Source: Aestuariivirga sp. (GTDB lineage Bacteria; Pseudomonadota; Alphaproteobacteria; Rhizobiales; Aestuariivirgaceae). From it: 46,484 nucleotides of DNA. The first letter of the stretch is position 1. Every line of letters starts with the position of its first letter. The notes beneath the pieces are model-generated. The model did no database searches. It worked only from the letters and a program-made list of their open reading frames with translations, and was not told where the DNA came from. Made by a program: the position numbers and the translations under genes. The stretch covers positions 1 through 46,484 of the forward strand of contig NZ_JADCDA010000065.1 in the NCBI RefSeq assembly GCF_020252405.1. The letters run 5' to 3'. This document shows positions 33,773 through 42,004 of this stretch, piece after piece.

Positions 33773-34422
33773 TGGATGGTCACGGGCTGGGCGAAGAGCG
33801 AGCCGAACTCTTCGTCCTCCGCGGGCTTCCAGTCGGCGCCTTTGGTGGCCAGCATGGCCCTGGTCTGTTCGATCTCCGCATCGCCCGGCACGGGCTTCAC
33901 GTTGAGTGCGCAGGTCTTCGGCATGTTGCCGATCACCGACACCGGCTCATCCTTCACATAATCAAAGGCGATGAAGAATTCCGGGTCATAGGTCTTGAGC
34001 ACGAATTCGCCCCTGGCGGGGTCGACCGGCGCCGCCAGCGGCACCCGGAACTGAAGCCGAAGTTTGTTCCCGGAATAGATCTGCCCGGCATCGACGGGCG
34101 TTCCGATCGCCTGCGGCTTGTTGTTGTAGCGGACATAGGTGAAGTAATTATAGTCCTTCAGCGAGTCGAGGTTCTCGCGGGTCAGCGGCTCGAGCTCGGC
34201 GGGGTCGTAGACGCCGTCGCCGTTCTTGTCCAAACCGTCGAGCGCCATCTGCGCATAGCCATCGTCGAAGGTCCATGAGACGTTCACGGCGGAGATCAAG
34301 CCCTGATCGTTGAACACCAGGCCGGACTGCATCTGGATCCACACATGCGGGTGGGCCTGTGCCGGCGCTGCCAGGCAGAGAAGCCCCACGGCGGGGAGTG
34401 CTTTGAGACAGGCAGCTCGCAT
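33760..34422 (-). CDS. DUF1007 family periplasmic protein
   Basis: 220 residues from ATG 34422, with AAGGA upstream. A signal peptide (about residues 1-23, ALPAVGLLCLAAPAQAHP) ends before HPHVWIQMQSGLVFNDQGL, the family start; the histidines just after cleavage would form an amino-terminal metal site. SWTFDDGYAQMALDGLDKNG and the acidic DKNGDGVYDPAELEPL, which looks EF-hand-like, follow. DUF1007 proteins commonly precede NicO permeases and are thought to deliver the metal; function is not established. Confidence 0.9.
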   Translation of the reverse strand: MRAACLKALPAVGLLCLAAPAQAHPHVWIQMQSGLVFNDQGLISAVNVSWTFDDGYAQMALDGLDKNGDGVYDPAELEPLTRENLDSLKDYNYFTYVRYNNKPQAIGTPVDAGQIYSGNKLRLQFRVPLAAPVDPARGEFVLKTYDPEFFIAFDYVKDEPVSVIGNMPKTCALNVKPVPGDAEIEQTRAMLATKGADWKPAEDEEFGSLFAQPVTIQCKA

Positions 34423-34482
34423 CGACTGTCCTTCCGATTCGCTGGAGGAATGCTGCGCCAATGCGGCAAAATCGTGAAGGCG

Positions 34483-35421
34483 TCAGCCGCCGGACAGGCA
34501 ATCCTTCAGCGCTTTCGCAAGGTCCCGGAGGAGCTGCGGATAGGCCTCAGGCCCCGGTGTGAGGCTGGCGCCCAGCGGATCGAGCACGCCGTCGCGGGCG
34601 TCCGTGCCCTCAATCACCGTTTGCACCAACTTGCCGTCATATTGCGGCTCGCGGAACACGCAGGCGGCACGGGCAGAGACGATCTTGTCGCGCACCGCCG
34701 CCAGCCGCTCCGCCGAGGGGGCCCTCGCGGAAACATCCGAGATCGAGCCCACGCCGGCGAGGCCAAACCGCTTCTCGAAATATTGGTAGGCGTCATGGAA
34801 GACGATGAAGGGCTTGTCCTTCACCGGGGCCAGTTCCGCGGCGATGGCGGCCGTGGTGGCGTCGATCTCCGCTGCGAAGGCTTTTCCGTTGGCGGCATAG
34901 GTGGCGGCGTTGGCGGGGTCCGCCCGGGCGAGCCGGAACGCGACTTCGCGCGCCATGGCCTTGGCGTTCCCGGGGTCGAGCCAGATGTGGGGGTCGAAGG
35001 CGAGCACGCCCTCGGCGTCATGGGAGTGGTCATGATCGTGATCGTGATCGTGATCGCCGTGCTCCCAGGCGCCGCCCTCCCGGACCGGAAGCTTGCCGAT
35101 GCCCGGTGCATCCGAAAGCGCGATGAAGGTCTTGCCGTTCACCGCGTCCGACCCGCTGATCTGCGCGAGCTTCGCCTCCAGCCCGCGGCCGGCGATGAAC
35201 ACGAGATCGGCATCGCCCAGGGCCGCAATCTGCGAAGGCGTGAACACCGCCCGGTGCTCCGGCATGCTGCCCTGCAGCAGCAGTTCCGGTGTGCCCGTGT
35301 CCCCCATCACGGCGGCGACGATGGACTGGACCGGCGCCACCGAGGCTATCACCCTCGGCCCGGCCAGGGCGGGGCTGGCCATCAGCAGGGCGGCGGCGAG
35401 CAACGCGGGCAACTGGCGCAT
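34483..35421 (-). CDS. znuA: Zinc ABC transporter substrate-binding protein ZnuA-like
   Basis: Periplasmic zinc-binding protein of the cluster A-I family, 312 residues with a signal peptide (1-20). A histidine/aspartate-rich loop occupies residues 121-134 (HGDHDHDHDHDHSH), typical of ZnuA. Candidate ligands are His56 in MPEHRAVFTPS, the His in FDPHIWLDP and the His in VFHDAYQYF. GAGG lies before the ATG. No znuB or znuC accompanies it here; DUF1007 follows after 60 bases on the same strand. It may work with an ABC permease encoded elsewhere or hand zinc to DUF1007-NicO. Confidence 0.92.
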   Translation of the reverse strand: MRQLPALLAAALLMASPALAGPRVIASVAPVQSIVAAVMGDTGTPELLLQGSMPEHRAVFTPSQIAALGDADLVFIAGRGLEAKLAQISGSDAVNGKTFIALSDAPGIGKLPVREGGAWEHGDHDHDHDHDHSHDAEGVLAFDPHIWLDPGNAKAMAREVAFRLARADPANAATYAANGKAFAAEIDATTAAIAAELAPVKDKPFIVFHDAYQYFEKRFGLAGVGSISDVSARAPSAERLAAVRDKIVSARAACVFREPQYDGKLVQTVIEGTDARDGVLDPLGASLTPGPEAYPQLLRDLAKALKDCLSGG

Positions 35422-35438
35422 GGGGACCTCGTTATGTA

Positions 35439-35455
35439 ATGTTATAATATAACAT
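35439..35455. promoter_or_regulatory. Zur-like palindrome upstream of znuA
   Basis: ATGTTATA-A-TATAACAT is a perfect 8-1-8 palindrome 18-34 bases before the znuA ATG. Its sequence resembles the AT-rich Zur boxes of Alphaproteobacteria (GTTATA-type half-sites). It covers the -10 of the inferred znuA promoter, so bound Zur-Zn would block transcription when zinc is plentiful. Assignment to Zur rather than another Fur-family protein rests on the znuA context. Confidence 0.7.
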
Positions 35456-35479
35456 ATGGAGATTGCGCCCAGGGGTCAA
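35451..35479 (-). promoter_or_regulatory. znuA operon promoter
   Basis: Read on the minus strand, TTGACC (35479-35474) and TATGTT (35456-35451) are 17 bases apart. The -10 overlaps the Zur-like palindrome. The predicted transcript would start near 35444 and have a leader of about 22 bases containing GAGG. Confidence 0.55.
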
Positions 35480-35553
35480 GCCTGACGGAGAGGTGATCGC
35501 CTGCGGCCCCGCTGCGAATTGCGATTCCGCCGTCAACCTGCCAGAGGAGGTCC

Positions 35554-36327
35554 ATGAGCCTTGATGTCTCCGTGGGCGCCGCGCTGGTCGCGGGCGCCAT
35601 CAGTTTCCTCAGCCCCTGCGTGCTGCCGCTGGTGCCGCCCTATCTGTGCTTCATCACCGGCGCCTCGCTCGAGGACCTGGTGGACAACAAGATGAAGCCG
35701 AAGGAGGAGCGCCGCCAGGTGCTGCTGGCGGCCCTGCTGTTCGTCCTCGGTTTCACCACGGTCTTCGTGGCCCTGGGCGCCAGCGCCTCCTGGCTGGGCA
35801 GCATGCTGCGCACCGAACTCGGCCGCCAGGCGGAACTCTTCGGTTTCTCCTTCAACCCGATCACCGCGGTGGCCGGACTCATCATCATCGCCATGGGCCT
35901 GCATTTCCTGGGCGTCTTCCGCATGTTCTGGATCTCGCGCGAGGTGCGCTACCACCACCAGTCGCATCCCGGCGGCCTCGCCGGCGCCTATGTCATCGGC
36001 CTTGCCTTCGCCTTCGGCTGGACGCCCTGCATCGGCCCGGTGCTCGGCACCATCCTCACCATCGCGGCGAGCGAGCAGGACGTGATGATAGGGGCGGGGC
36101 TGCTTGCCGTCTATTCGCTGGGCCTCGGCATTCCCTTCCTGCTGGCGGCCGCCGGCATTGGCGCATTCATGGGTTTCTTCGCCAGATTCCGGAAGCACCT
36201 TGGGATGGTGGAAAAGATCGCCGGCGCGTTGCTCGTTCTTTCCGGCGTCATGTTCATCACCGGCGGCGTGCAGGCCGTGTCCTATTGGCTGATCGAGCGT
36301 TTCCCGGTGCTTCTCAACCTCGGCTGA
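35554..36327 (+). CDS. ccdA: Cytochrome c biogenesis protein CcdA
   Basis: Inner-membrane thiol transporter that passes electrons from thioredoxin to CcmG and similar periplasmic proteins. 257 residues with six spans. The two redox cysteines are in FLSPCVLPLVPPYLCF and GWTPCIGPVLGTIL. AGAGGAGG precedes ATG 35554. It is divergent from znuA and not adjacent to the ccm genes at 8.6-11.4 kb, which it likely serves. Confidence 0.95.
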   Translation: MSLDVSVGAALVAGAISFLSPCVLPLVPPYLCFITGASLEDLVDNKMKPKEERRQVLLAALLFVLGFTTVFVALGASASWLGSMLRTELGRQAELFGFSFNPITAVAGLIIIAMGLHFLGVFRMFWISREVRYHHQSHPGGLAGAYVIGLAFAFGWTPCIGPVLGTILTIAASEQDVMIGAGLLAVYSLGLGIPFLLAAAGIGAFMGFFARFRKHLGMVEKIAGALLVLSGVMFITGGVQAVSYWLIERFPVLLNLG

Positions 36328-36461
36328 GTTCGACCGGCACCCCATGCGGCATGGCCCTGGCCGCGCGGTTCCAGGCCGCGGCGCGGGCGAGGCCCCCGGC
36401 TTCTTGTCAGCCCCGTGAATTCCGCCCATCATGGGCGGCAGTTCCGGCAAGAGGAAGCGGC

Positions 36462-37139
36462 ATGGAGAAGCTCCCGGGCATCAGGGCCTGCGTGTTCGAC
36501 GCCTATGGAACCCTGTTCGACATTCAGGCCCCGATCGCCAGGCTGGCTCCGGAAATCGGCCCTCACGCGGAAGAAATTTCCGCGCTGTGGCGGCGGAAGC
36601 AGCTCGAATATTCCTGGCTCCGCAGCCTCATGGGGGTGCATGCCGATTTCTGGCGCGTGACGGGTGACGCGCTGGACTATGCGCTGGATCAGTTTGGCGT
36701 GAGCGGGCCTGGCCTGCGCGACGAGATCATGGCGCTTTACCTCAAGCTCGATGCCTATGCGGAGGTGGCGGACGCGCTCGCCGCGGTGAAGGCCAGGGGC
36801 AAGCTCACGGCCATCCTCTCCAACGGCAGTCCGTCGATGCTCAAGGCAGCCGTGCGCCATGCGGGGCTCGACAGGCTGTTCGACATGGTGCTGTCGGTCG
36901 AGGACGTCGGCATCTACAAGCCGTCGCGCCGCGTCTACCGCCACGCCATGCAGAAGCTGCAGATTTCCGATGCGCCGTCGGTGTGCTTCCTGACGTCGAA
37001 CACCTGGGACGCCCACGGTGCTGCCACCTTCGGCTTCCAGGCGGTGCGGGTCGACCGCTTCGGGCTGAAGGACGAACGGCTGCCGGGAAAGCCCGCGGCG
37101 CTGGTGAAGGACCTGAGCGGGTTGGCGGGAATCGTCTGA
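36462..37139 (+). CDS. Haloacid dehalogenase type II family hydrolase
   Basis: 225 residues from ATG 36462, with GAGGAAG upstream. The HAD motifs are VFDAYGTLFD (nucleophile Asp), LSNGSPSML, IYKPSRRVY (Lys) and FLTSNTWDAHGA. The SNTWDAHGA form is typical of L-2-haloacid dehalogenases rather than phosphatases. Dehalogenation of 2-haloalkanoates is the family activity; the true substrate is unknown. It converges with gshB with one base between stops. The 134 bases after ccdA hold no gene. Confidence 0.9.
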   Translation: MEKLPGIRACVFDAYGTLFDIQAPIARLAPEIGPHAEEISALWRRKQLEYSWLRSLMGVHADFWRVTGDALDYALDQFGVSGPGLRDEIMALYLKLDAYAEVADALAAVKARGKLTAILSNGSPSMLKAAVRHAGLDRLFDMVLSVEDVGIYKPSRRVYRHAMQKLQISDAPSVCFLTSNTWDAHGAATFGFQAVRVDRFGLKDERLPGKPAALVKDLSGLAGIV

Positions 37140-37140
37140 A

Positions 37141-38079
37141 CTACCGCCGCGCCTCGATCGCATCCCAGATCAGCGCCGCGATGTCCGCGCCGCCGAACCT
37201 CTTCACCTCGCGGATGCCGGTGGGCGAGGTCACGTTGATCTCGGTGAGACAGCCGCCGATCACGTCGATGCCGGCGAAGATCAGGCCGCGCGCCTTGAGG
37301 TCCGGCCCCAGCGCCTCGCAGATCTCGTGTTCGCGCGCCGTCATGGTGGTGGGCTCGGCCTTGCCGCCCACATGCATGTTGGAACGGTTCTCGTTCACCG
37401 CCGGCACGCGGTTGATGGCGCCCGCCGCCTTGCCGTCGACAAGGATGATGCGCTTGTCGCCCCTCCTCACATCGGGCAGATATTTCTGCGCGATGAAGGG
37501 CTCGCGGAATGTCTGCGTGAAAAGCTCGAGCAGGGAGGAGAAGTTCTGGTCGCCCTCGCCCAGCCGGAACACGCCCGCACCGCCATTGCCGTAAAGCGGC
37601 TTCAGGATGATGTCGCCATGCTCGCGGCGGAAGGCGGCAATCTCCACGGGGTCACGCGTGACGAGCGTCTCCGGCATGAACTGCGGGTAGTTGAGGACGA
37701 AGAGCTTCTCCGGCGCGTTTCTCACTTCCTTCGGGTCGTTCACCACCAGAGTCCCGGGGTGGATCGTCTCCAGCATGTGGGTGGCGGTGATGTAGGCCAT
37801 GTCGAAGGGCGGGTCCTGGCGCATCAGCACGACGTCCTGCTTGCCCAGATCGCAGCGGTCTTCGCCGCCCAGGGCAAAGTGATTGCCCTGCTCGTCGCGC
37901 ACGGCGATGGCGTTGCCCGTCGCGAAGAGAGAGCCCCCGCCCAGCGCCAGCGTCCTGGTCTGGTAATAGAACAGCCGGTGCCCGCGGCGCTGCGCTTCGA
38001 GCATCATGGCGAAGGTCGAATCGCCCGCGATGTTGATGGACTGGACGGGGTCCATCTGCACGGCAACCTTCAGGGCCAT
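37141..38079 (-). CDS. gshB: Glutathione synthase
   Basis: ATP-grasp ligase joining glycine to gamma-glutamylcysteine. 312 residues. The start [20 protein letters not shown], then [30 protein letters not shown] (ATP-grasp loop) and [13 protein letters not shown], are canonical. Its ATG abuts the yraN stop directly, forming an rsmI-yraN-gshB operon. Confidence 0.97.
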   Translation of the reverse strand: MALKVAVQMDPVQSINIAGDSTFAMMLEAQRRGHRLFYYQTRTLALGGGSLFATGNAIAVRDEQGNHFALGGEDRCDLGKQDVVLMRQDPPFDMAYITATHMLETIHPGTLVVNDPKEVRNAPEKLFVLNYPQFMPETLVTRDPVEIAAFRREHGDIILKPLYGNGGAGVFRLGEGDQNFSSLLELFTQTFREPFIAQKYLPDVRRGDKRIILVDGKAAGAINRVPAVNENRSNMHVGGKAEPTTMTAREHEICEALGPDLKARGLIFAGIDVIGGCLTEINVTSPTGIREVKRFGGADIAALIWDAIEARR

Positions 38080-38445
38080 CTAGCCGTCTCCCTCGAATGC
38101 GTTCTCGACATGCCGGGGCCAGTGGTAGGGGGTCACCGCCACGATGTCAAAACGGCAGAACTGCTGGGCAGCCTTGCGGTCCTCCGCCATGAACTGGCGC
38201 GCCGCGGCGGCAATGCGCCGGGCCTGCCGCGGCGTGACGGAGGCTATCGCCTCGTCGAGTCTCTTGCGCGACTTCACCTCGATGAAGGCCGTCACCGCGC
38301 CGCGGCGCATGATCAGGTCCACCTCGCCCTGATGCGCCTTGTAGCGCCGGGCCAGCAGCCGCCAGCCCTTCAGCCGCAGCGCCCACAGCGCGATCAATTC
38401 CGCCGCGCGGCCATGCTCCTCGCGGCGGCGGCGGTCATTCGCCAT
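38080..38445 (-). CDS. yraN: YraN family protein (UPF0102)
   Basis: 121-residue endonuclease-like protein. ATG 38445 is preferred over ATG 38451, because AAGG sits six bases before it and none before the other. The restriction-endonuclease-like core RRYKAHQGEVDLIMRRG (with catalytic-type E and D) and AFIEVKSRKRLDEA is conserved. Function is unknown. It overlaps the rsmI stop by 11 bases; the rsmI-yraN pairing is widespread in bacteria. Confidence 0.92.
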   Translation of the reverse strand: MANDRRRREEHGRAAELIALWALRLKGWRLLARRYKAHQGEVDLIMRRGAVTAFIEVKSRKRLDEAIASVTPRQARRIAAAARQFMAEDRKAAQQFCRFDIVAVTPYHWPRHVENAFEGDG

Positions 38446-39331
38446 AACCATCCTTGCGTGCGAGAATGCGCTGATAGACGACGGAGCGGCCGAGGTTGAA
38501 GCGCCTGGCCACCTCGGAGGCGGCCTTGCTGGCAGGCATGCCCGCAAGAGCATCCGATATGGCGGCGTCAAGATCGGCTTCGGATATTTCGTCCCCGCCT
38601 CCGGGCGGGCCGACAAGCAGGGTGATCTCGCCCTTGACGCTGGCGCGCGCCTCAAGCTGCGCGGCGATGTCATCCGCCGTTCCGCGCAACACCTCCTCAT
38701 GCAGCTTGGTGAGCTCCCGGCTCACCGCCACGTGGCGGCCGGGAAGCGCCGCCGCCAGATCGCGCAGTGTCCCGGCGATGCGGTGCGGGCTTTCGAAGAA
38801 GATCAGCGTGGCCTTGAGCGCCGCGAACTCCGCAAACAGCCGCTTCCGCTCGCCCTGCTTCTGCGGCACGAAGCCGGCGAAGAGGAAGCGGTCGGTGGGA
38901 AGGCCGGAGAGCGCCAGTCCCGCGAGGACGGCCGAGGCGCCGGGGCAGGCGGTGACGGGAATGCCCAGCTCCGCTGCCTCCCGCACCAGCCGGTAGCCGG
39001 GGTCGGAGACGAGCGGCATGCCGGCATCGCTGATGAGCGCAATGGCGGCGCCCTGTTCGAGGCGCGCGAGAATCCCGGGCCGCACATCCCGCGCATTGTG
39101 CTCATGGTAGGGTGCGAGCCTCGTCTTGATGGCGTAGCGCTCCATCAGCTTTCCGGAGGTGCGTGTGTCCTCGCACAGCACGGTCTCGGCGGCGGCGAGC
39201 GTCGCAAGCGCGCGCACCGTTATGTCGCCCAGGTTGCCGATGGGGGTCGCCACCACATAGAGCCCCGGCGCCAGAGGCTCCGCCTCGAAGCGGTGCGCGC
39301 CGATGATGTAGGTGGGGCTGGCGGCGGTCAT
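38435..39331 (-). CDS. rsmI: 16S rRNA (cytidine(1402)-2'-O)-methyltransferase
   Basis: Methylates ribose of C1402 in 16S rRNA. 298 residues from ATG 39331, with GGAGG upstream; an in-frame start 23 codons earlier lies in a repeat and is rejected. Motifs are GLYVVATPIGNLGDITVRAL, CEDTRTSGKLM, ALISDAGMPLVSDPGYRLV and TACPGASAVLAGLALSGLPTDRF (split by eye). FYESPHRI-type FFESPHRIAGTL is also present. It leads yraN and gshB. Confidence 0.96.
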   Translation of the reverse strand: MTAASPTYIIGAHRFEAEPLAPGLYVVATPIGNLGDITVRALATLAAAETVLCEDTRTSGKLMERYAIKTRLAPYHEHNARDVRPGILARLEQGAAIALISDAGMPLVSDPGYRLVREAAELGIPVTACPGASAVLAGLALSGLPTDRFLFAGFVPQKQGERKRLFAEFAALKATLIFFESPHRIAGTLRDLAAALPGRHVAVSRELTKLHEEVLRGTADDIAAQLEARASVKGEITLLVGPPGGGDEISEADLDAAISDALAGMPASKAASEVARRFNLGRSVVYQRILARKDGYGE

Positions 39332-39353
39332 GTGTGCCGCCTCCCCAAACAAG

Positions 39354-39431
39354 CCGTCATCCCGGCGAAAGCCGGGACCCCGCTTCCTTGGGGCCGGCAA
39401 AGCGGGGCCCCGGCTTTCGCCGCGGTGACGG
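39354..39431. repeat. 78-bp palindrome family A between hemW and rsmI
   Basis: Arms 39354-39385 and 39399-39431 are near-perfect inverted repeats built on CCCGGCGAAAGCCGGG, with about 13 loop bases. It fills most of the 141-base gap between the hemW stop and the rsmI start, both on the minus strand. Same family as 25159-25239. Confidence 0.8.
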
Positions 39432-39472
39432 AACAGTTGGGACGGGGTGACGCCATTGAACGAAGCGTAGTG

Positions 39473-40621
39473 TCAGCTCGCCAGTTCCGCAATCACCGCA
39501 TTGAGCAGCTTGCGGCCGTCCGCCGTCGCCATCAGCCGCTGGCCGTGGCGCCGGACGAGGCCCATGGATTTCAGGCCCGCGATCCTCGACGGGTCGATCT
39601 CGCGCCCCGCCAGCGCGGCATAACGGTCCATGTCGATTCCTTCGGCGATGCGCAGGCCCATGAGCAGATATTCGCTGGCCTGATCCGCGGGCACAACGAC
39701 GGAGTCGGAGACGATGCCGTGGCCCTGGCTGCGCACCAGCGCGCGCCATGTTTCCGGGTGACGTTCGGCGATGAGCGCGCGGCGGTTCTCGGCCCCGGCG
39801 AGGCGGCTGTGCGCGCCGGGACCCACGCCGGCATATTCGCCATAGCGCCAGTAGAGCAGATTGTGGCGCGATTCCTGGCCCGGCACGGCGTGGTTGGAAA
39901 CCTCGTAACTGGCAAGCCCCGCCTTTTCGGTGAGCTCCTGCGTGAGGTCATGGAGATCGGCGGCGCGGTCATCGTCCGGCGTCTGCAATCGGCCCTTCTC
40001 GAAGAGGTCGAAATATGCGGTGCCGGGTTCGATGGTGAGCTGGTAGAGCGACATGTGGCCTTGCTGCTCGGCCAGCGCGCGGGTGAGTTCGGCGCGCCAC
40101 TGCTCCGGCGTCTGGTTGGGCCGGGCATAGATCATGTCGAAGGAGCAGCGCGCGAAGACCCGCGCCGCAAGCCGGAAGGCGGCGATGGCCTCCCCGGACG
40201 AATGCTGGCGGCCAAGCGCCTTCAGGTCCGCGTCGTTCAGCGCCTGCACGCCGACGGACACGCGGTTGACGCCCGCCGCGCGATAGCCGCGGAAGTTTTC
40301 GGCCTCGGCCGAGGTCGGGTTGGCTTCGAGCGTGATCTCGGCTTGCGGAGACACCGGCCACAGCCTGGCGATGCTGTCGAGCACGTGGCCCACCGCCAGC
40401 GGCGGCATCAGCGAGGGCGTGCCGCCGCCGAAGAAGATGGATGAGACGGTGCGGCCCGGCGTGCGCTCCGCGAACCAGGCGAGTTCCTTGCCCAGGGCGC
40501 GCGCGAAGGACAGCGCGTCCACGCCTTCGTGGCGCACATGGCTGTTGAAGTCGCAATAGGGGCACTTGGCCTTGCAGAACGGCCAGTGGACATAAATGCC
40601 GAAGGCGTCAGAAGAGGTCAC
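39473..40621 (-). CDS. hemW: Radical SAM haem chaperone HemW
   Basis: Haem-binding radical SAM protein formerly called coproporphyrinogen III oxidase-like. 382 residues from GTG 40621 (V/MTSSDAFGIYVHWPFCKAKC). The longer frame has no similarity upstream. The Fe-S motif is WPFCKAKCPYCDFNS, then FFGGGTPSLM, ISLEANPT-type ITLEANPTSAEAEN and GVNRVSVGVQALND. The GTG lies 14 bases inside the end of rdgB. Confidence in the GTG is moderate; no other good start is near. Confidence 0.92.
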   Translation of the reverse strand: MTSSDAFGIYVHWPFCKAKCPYCDFNSHVRHEGVDALSFARALGKELAWFAERTPGRTVSSIFFGGGTPSLMPPLAVGHVLDSIARLWPVSPQAEITLEANPTSAEAENFRGYRAAGVNRVSVGVQALNDADLKALGRQHSSGEAIAAFRLAARVFARCSFDMIYARPNQTPEQWRAELTRALAEQQGHMSLYQLTIEPGTAYFDLFEKGRLQTPDDDRAADLHDLTQELTEKAGLASYEVSNHAVPGQESRHNLLYWRYGEYAGVGPGAHSRLAGAENRRALIAERHPETWRALVRSQGHGIVSDSVVVPADQASEYLLMGLRIAEGIDMDRYAALAGREIDPSRIAGLKSMGLVRRHGQRLMATADGRKLLNAVIAELAS

Positions 40622-41213
40622 GGACCAGCTGTTCCAGCGCCCGCGCACGGTGCGAGATGCGGTTCTTCTCCTCCGGTGCGAGTTCGCCAAAGCTGCGCGT
40701 CCCGCCGTCGGGCACGAACATCGGGTCATAGCCGTGGCCCAGCACGCCGCGCGGCGGCCAGACAAGCGTTCCCTGTGCGCGTCCCTCGTAGAGGCGCTCC
40801 CCGCCATCGGGCCAGATGACCGAGAGCGTGCAGGAGAAACAGGCGCGGCGCTGCTCCGGCCTGGTGGCGCCCCTGGCCTGCAGCATTTCTTCCACAAGGC
40901 GCATGGCGCGGTTCCAGTCGCGGTCCGGCCCCGCCCAGTCGGCGGTGTGGACGCCCGGCGCGCCATCGAGCGCTTCGACGCAGAGGCCGGAGTCATCGGA
41001 CACCGCGATGAGCCCGCTCGCCTTCATGGCGGAGAGCGCCTTGATGCGGGCATTGCCGGCGAAGGTGTTCTCCGTCTCGGCGGGTTCGGGCAGGCCAAGC
41101 GCACCGGCGCCCACCGCTTCGACCCCATGGGGCTTCAGCAGTGCCGCGAATTCCGCGAGCTTGCCCCTGTTGTGGGTGGCGATGACGATCTTCTGGCCGC
41201 GGAGGCTGCGCAT
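40608..41213 (-). CDS. rdgB: dITP/XTP pyrophosphatase RdgB
   Basis: Hydrolyses non-canonical purine nucleoside triphosphates (dITP, XTP). 201 residues from ATG 41213. Motifs are IVIATHNRGKLAEFAALL, VSDDSGLCVEALDGAPGVHT, LGHGYDPMFVPDG and ISHRARAL, all standard. Its ATG shares one base with the rph stop. Confidence 0.96.
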   Translation of the reverse strand: MRSLRGQKIVIATHNRGKLAEFAALLKPHGVEAVGAGALGLPEPAETENTFAGNARIKALSAMKASGLIAVSDDSGLCVEALDGAPGVHTADWAGPDRDWNRAMRLVEEMLQARGATRPEQRRACFSCTLSVIWPDGGERLYEGRAQGTLVWPPRGVLGHGYDPMFVPDGGTRSFGELAPEEKNRISHRARALEQLVRDLF

Positions 41214-41926
41214 CAGGCGATGGCCTCTTTCTGCCTGGCCACGAGTTCGCCGATGCCCTTCCTCGCCAGCGCCAGAAGTTCGGCGAGTGTTGCCTCGGAA
41301 AAGGGCTCGCCTTCCGCCGTGCCCTGGATTTCGACGATGCCGCCGGAGCCGGTCATCACGAAATTCGCATCCGTGCCGGCGGAGGAATCCTCCGGATAGT
41401 CGAGGTCCAGAACGGGCGTGCCGCCGTGGATGCCGCAGGAGACGGCGGCGACATGGTCCTTGAGCGGCCAGGTCTTGAACATGGCGCGCTGCTCCATCCA
41501 CCTGAGGCAGTCGAAGAGCGCGACCCACGAGCCGGTGATGGCGGCGGTGCGGGTGCCGCCATCGGCCTGCAGCACGTCGCAGTCGAGCGTGATCTGGCGT
41601 TCGCCCAGCGCCACGAGGTCGACCACGGCGCGCAGGCTGCGGCCGACGAGGCGCTGGATTTCCTGCGTCCGGCCGGACTGTTTGCCCGATGCCGCCTCCC
41701 GCCTTGTGCGTTCGTGAGTGGCGCGCGGCAGCATGCCGTATTCGGCGGTGACCCAGCCCTTGCCGCCGCCCTTCAGCCAGGGCGGAACCCGCTCTTCCAG
41801 CGAGGCGGTGCACAGGACGTGCGTGTCCCCGAAGCGCACGAGGCAGGAGCCCTCGGCATGGCGGGTGAAGCCGCGGGTGAAGCTGACGGGGCGCAATTCG
41901 TCGGGTTTCCGTCCGGAGGGACGCAT
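41213..41926 (-). CDS. rph: Ribonuclease PH
   Basis: Phosphate-dependent 3' exonuclease that trims tRNA ends. 237 residues from ATG 41926 ([20 protein letters not shown]), preferred over ATG 41935 because AAGGA sits correctly only for the former; the huge open frame upstream is a shadow of hrc[21 protein letters not shown] and [20 protein letters not shown] (catalytic region) then [17 protein letters not shown] are canonical. It is the first gene of rph-rdgB-hemW and is divergent from hrcA. Confidence 0.96.
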   Translation of the reverse strand: MRPSGRKPDELRPVSFTRGFTRHAEGSCLVRFGDTHVLCTASLEERVPPWLKGGGKGWVTAEYGMLPRATHERTRREAASGKQSGRTQEIQRLVGRSLRAVVDLVALGERQITLDCDVLQADGGTRTAAITGSWVALFDCLRWMEQRAMFKTWPLKDHVAAVSCGIHGGTPVLDLDYPEDSSAGTDANFVMTGSGGIVEIQGTAEGEPFSEATLAELLALARKGIGELVARQKEAIA

Positions 41927-41969
41927 TCTGCTCATTCCTTGTCCGAAAGCGGGGCTTCTACCCCGCCGA

Positions 41970-41998
41970 TTGACCAGCGCCAACTTGATTCCTACATT
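41970..41998 (+). promoter_or_regulatory. Promoter of hrcA, possible leaderless transcript
   Basis: TTGACC (41970-41975) and TACATT (41993-41998) are separated by exactly 17 bases. A normal start site six to seven bases past the -10 falls at about 42004-42005, on the A of the hrcA ATG. No ribosome-binding site precedes the ATG (TTGCGGCC). No CIRCE inverted repeat is seen in 41936-42004. Confidence 0.55.
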
Positions 41999-42004
41999 GC
42001 GGCC

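Noticed and set aside
41936..42004. CIRCE element before hrcA
   Set aside because: The consensus TTAGCACTC-N9-GAGTGCTAA is absent; only a vegetative-type promoter is visible.
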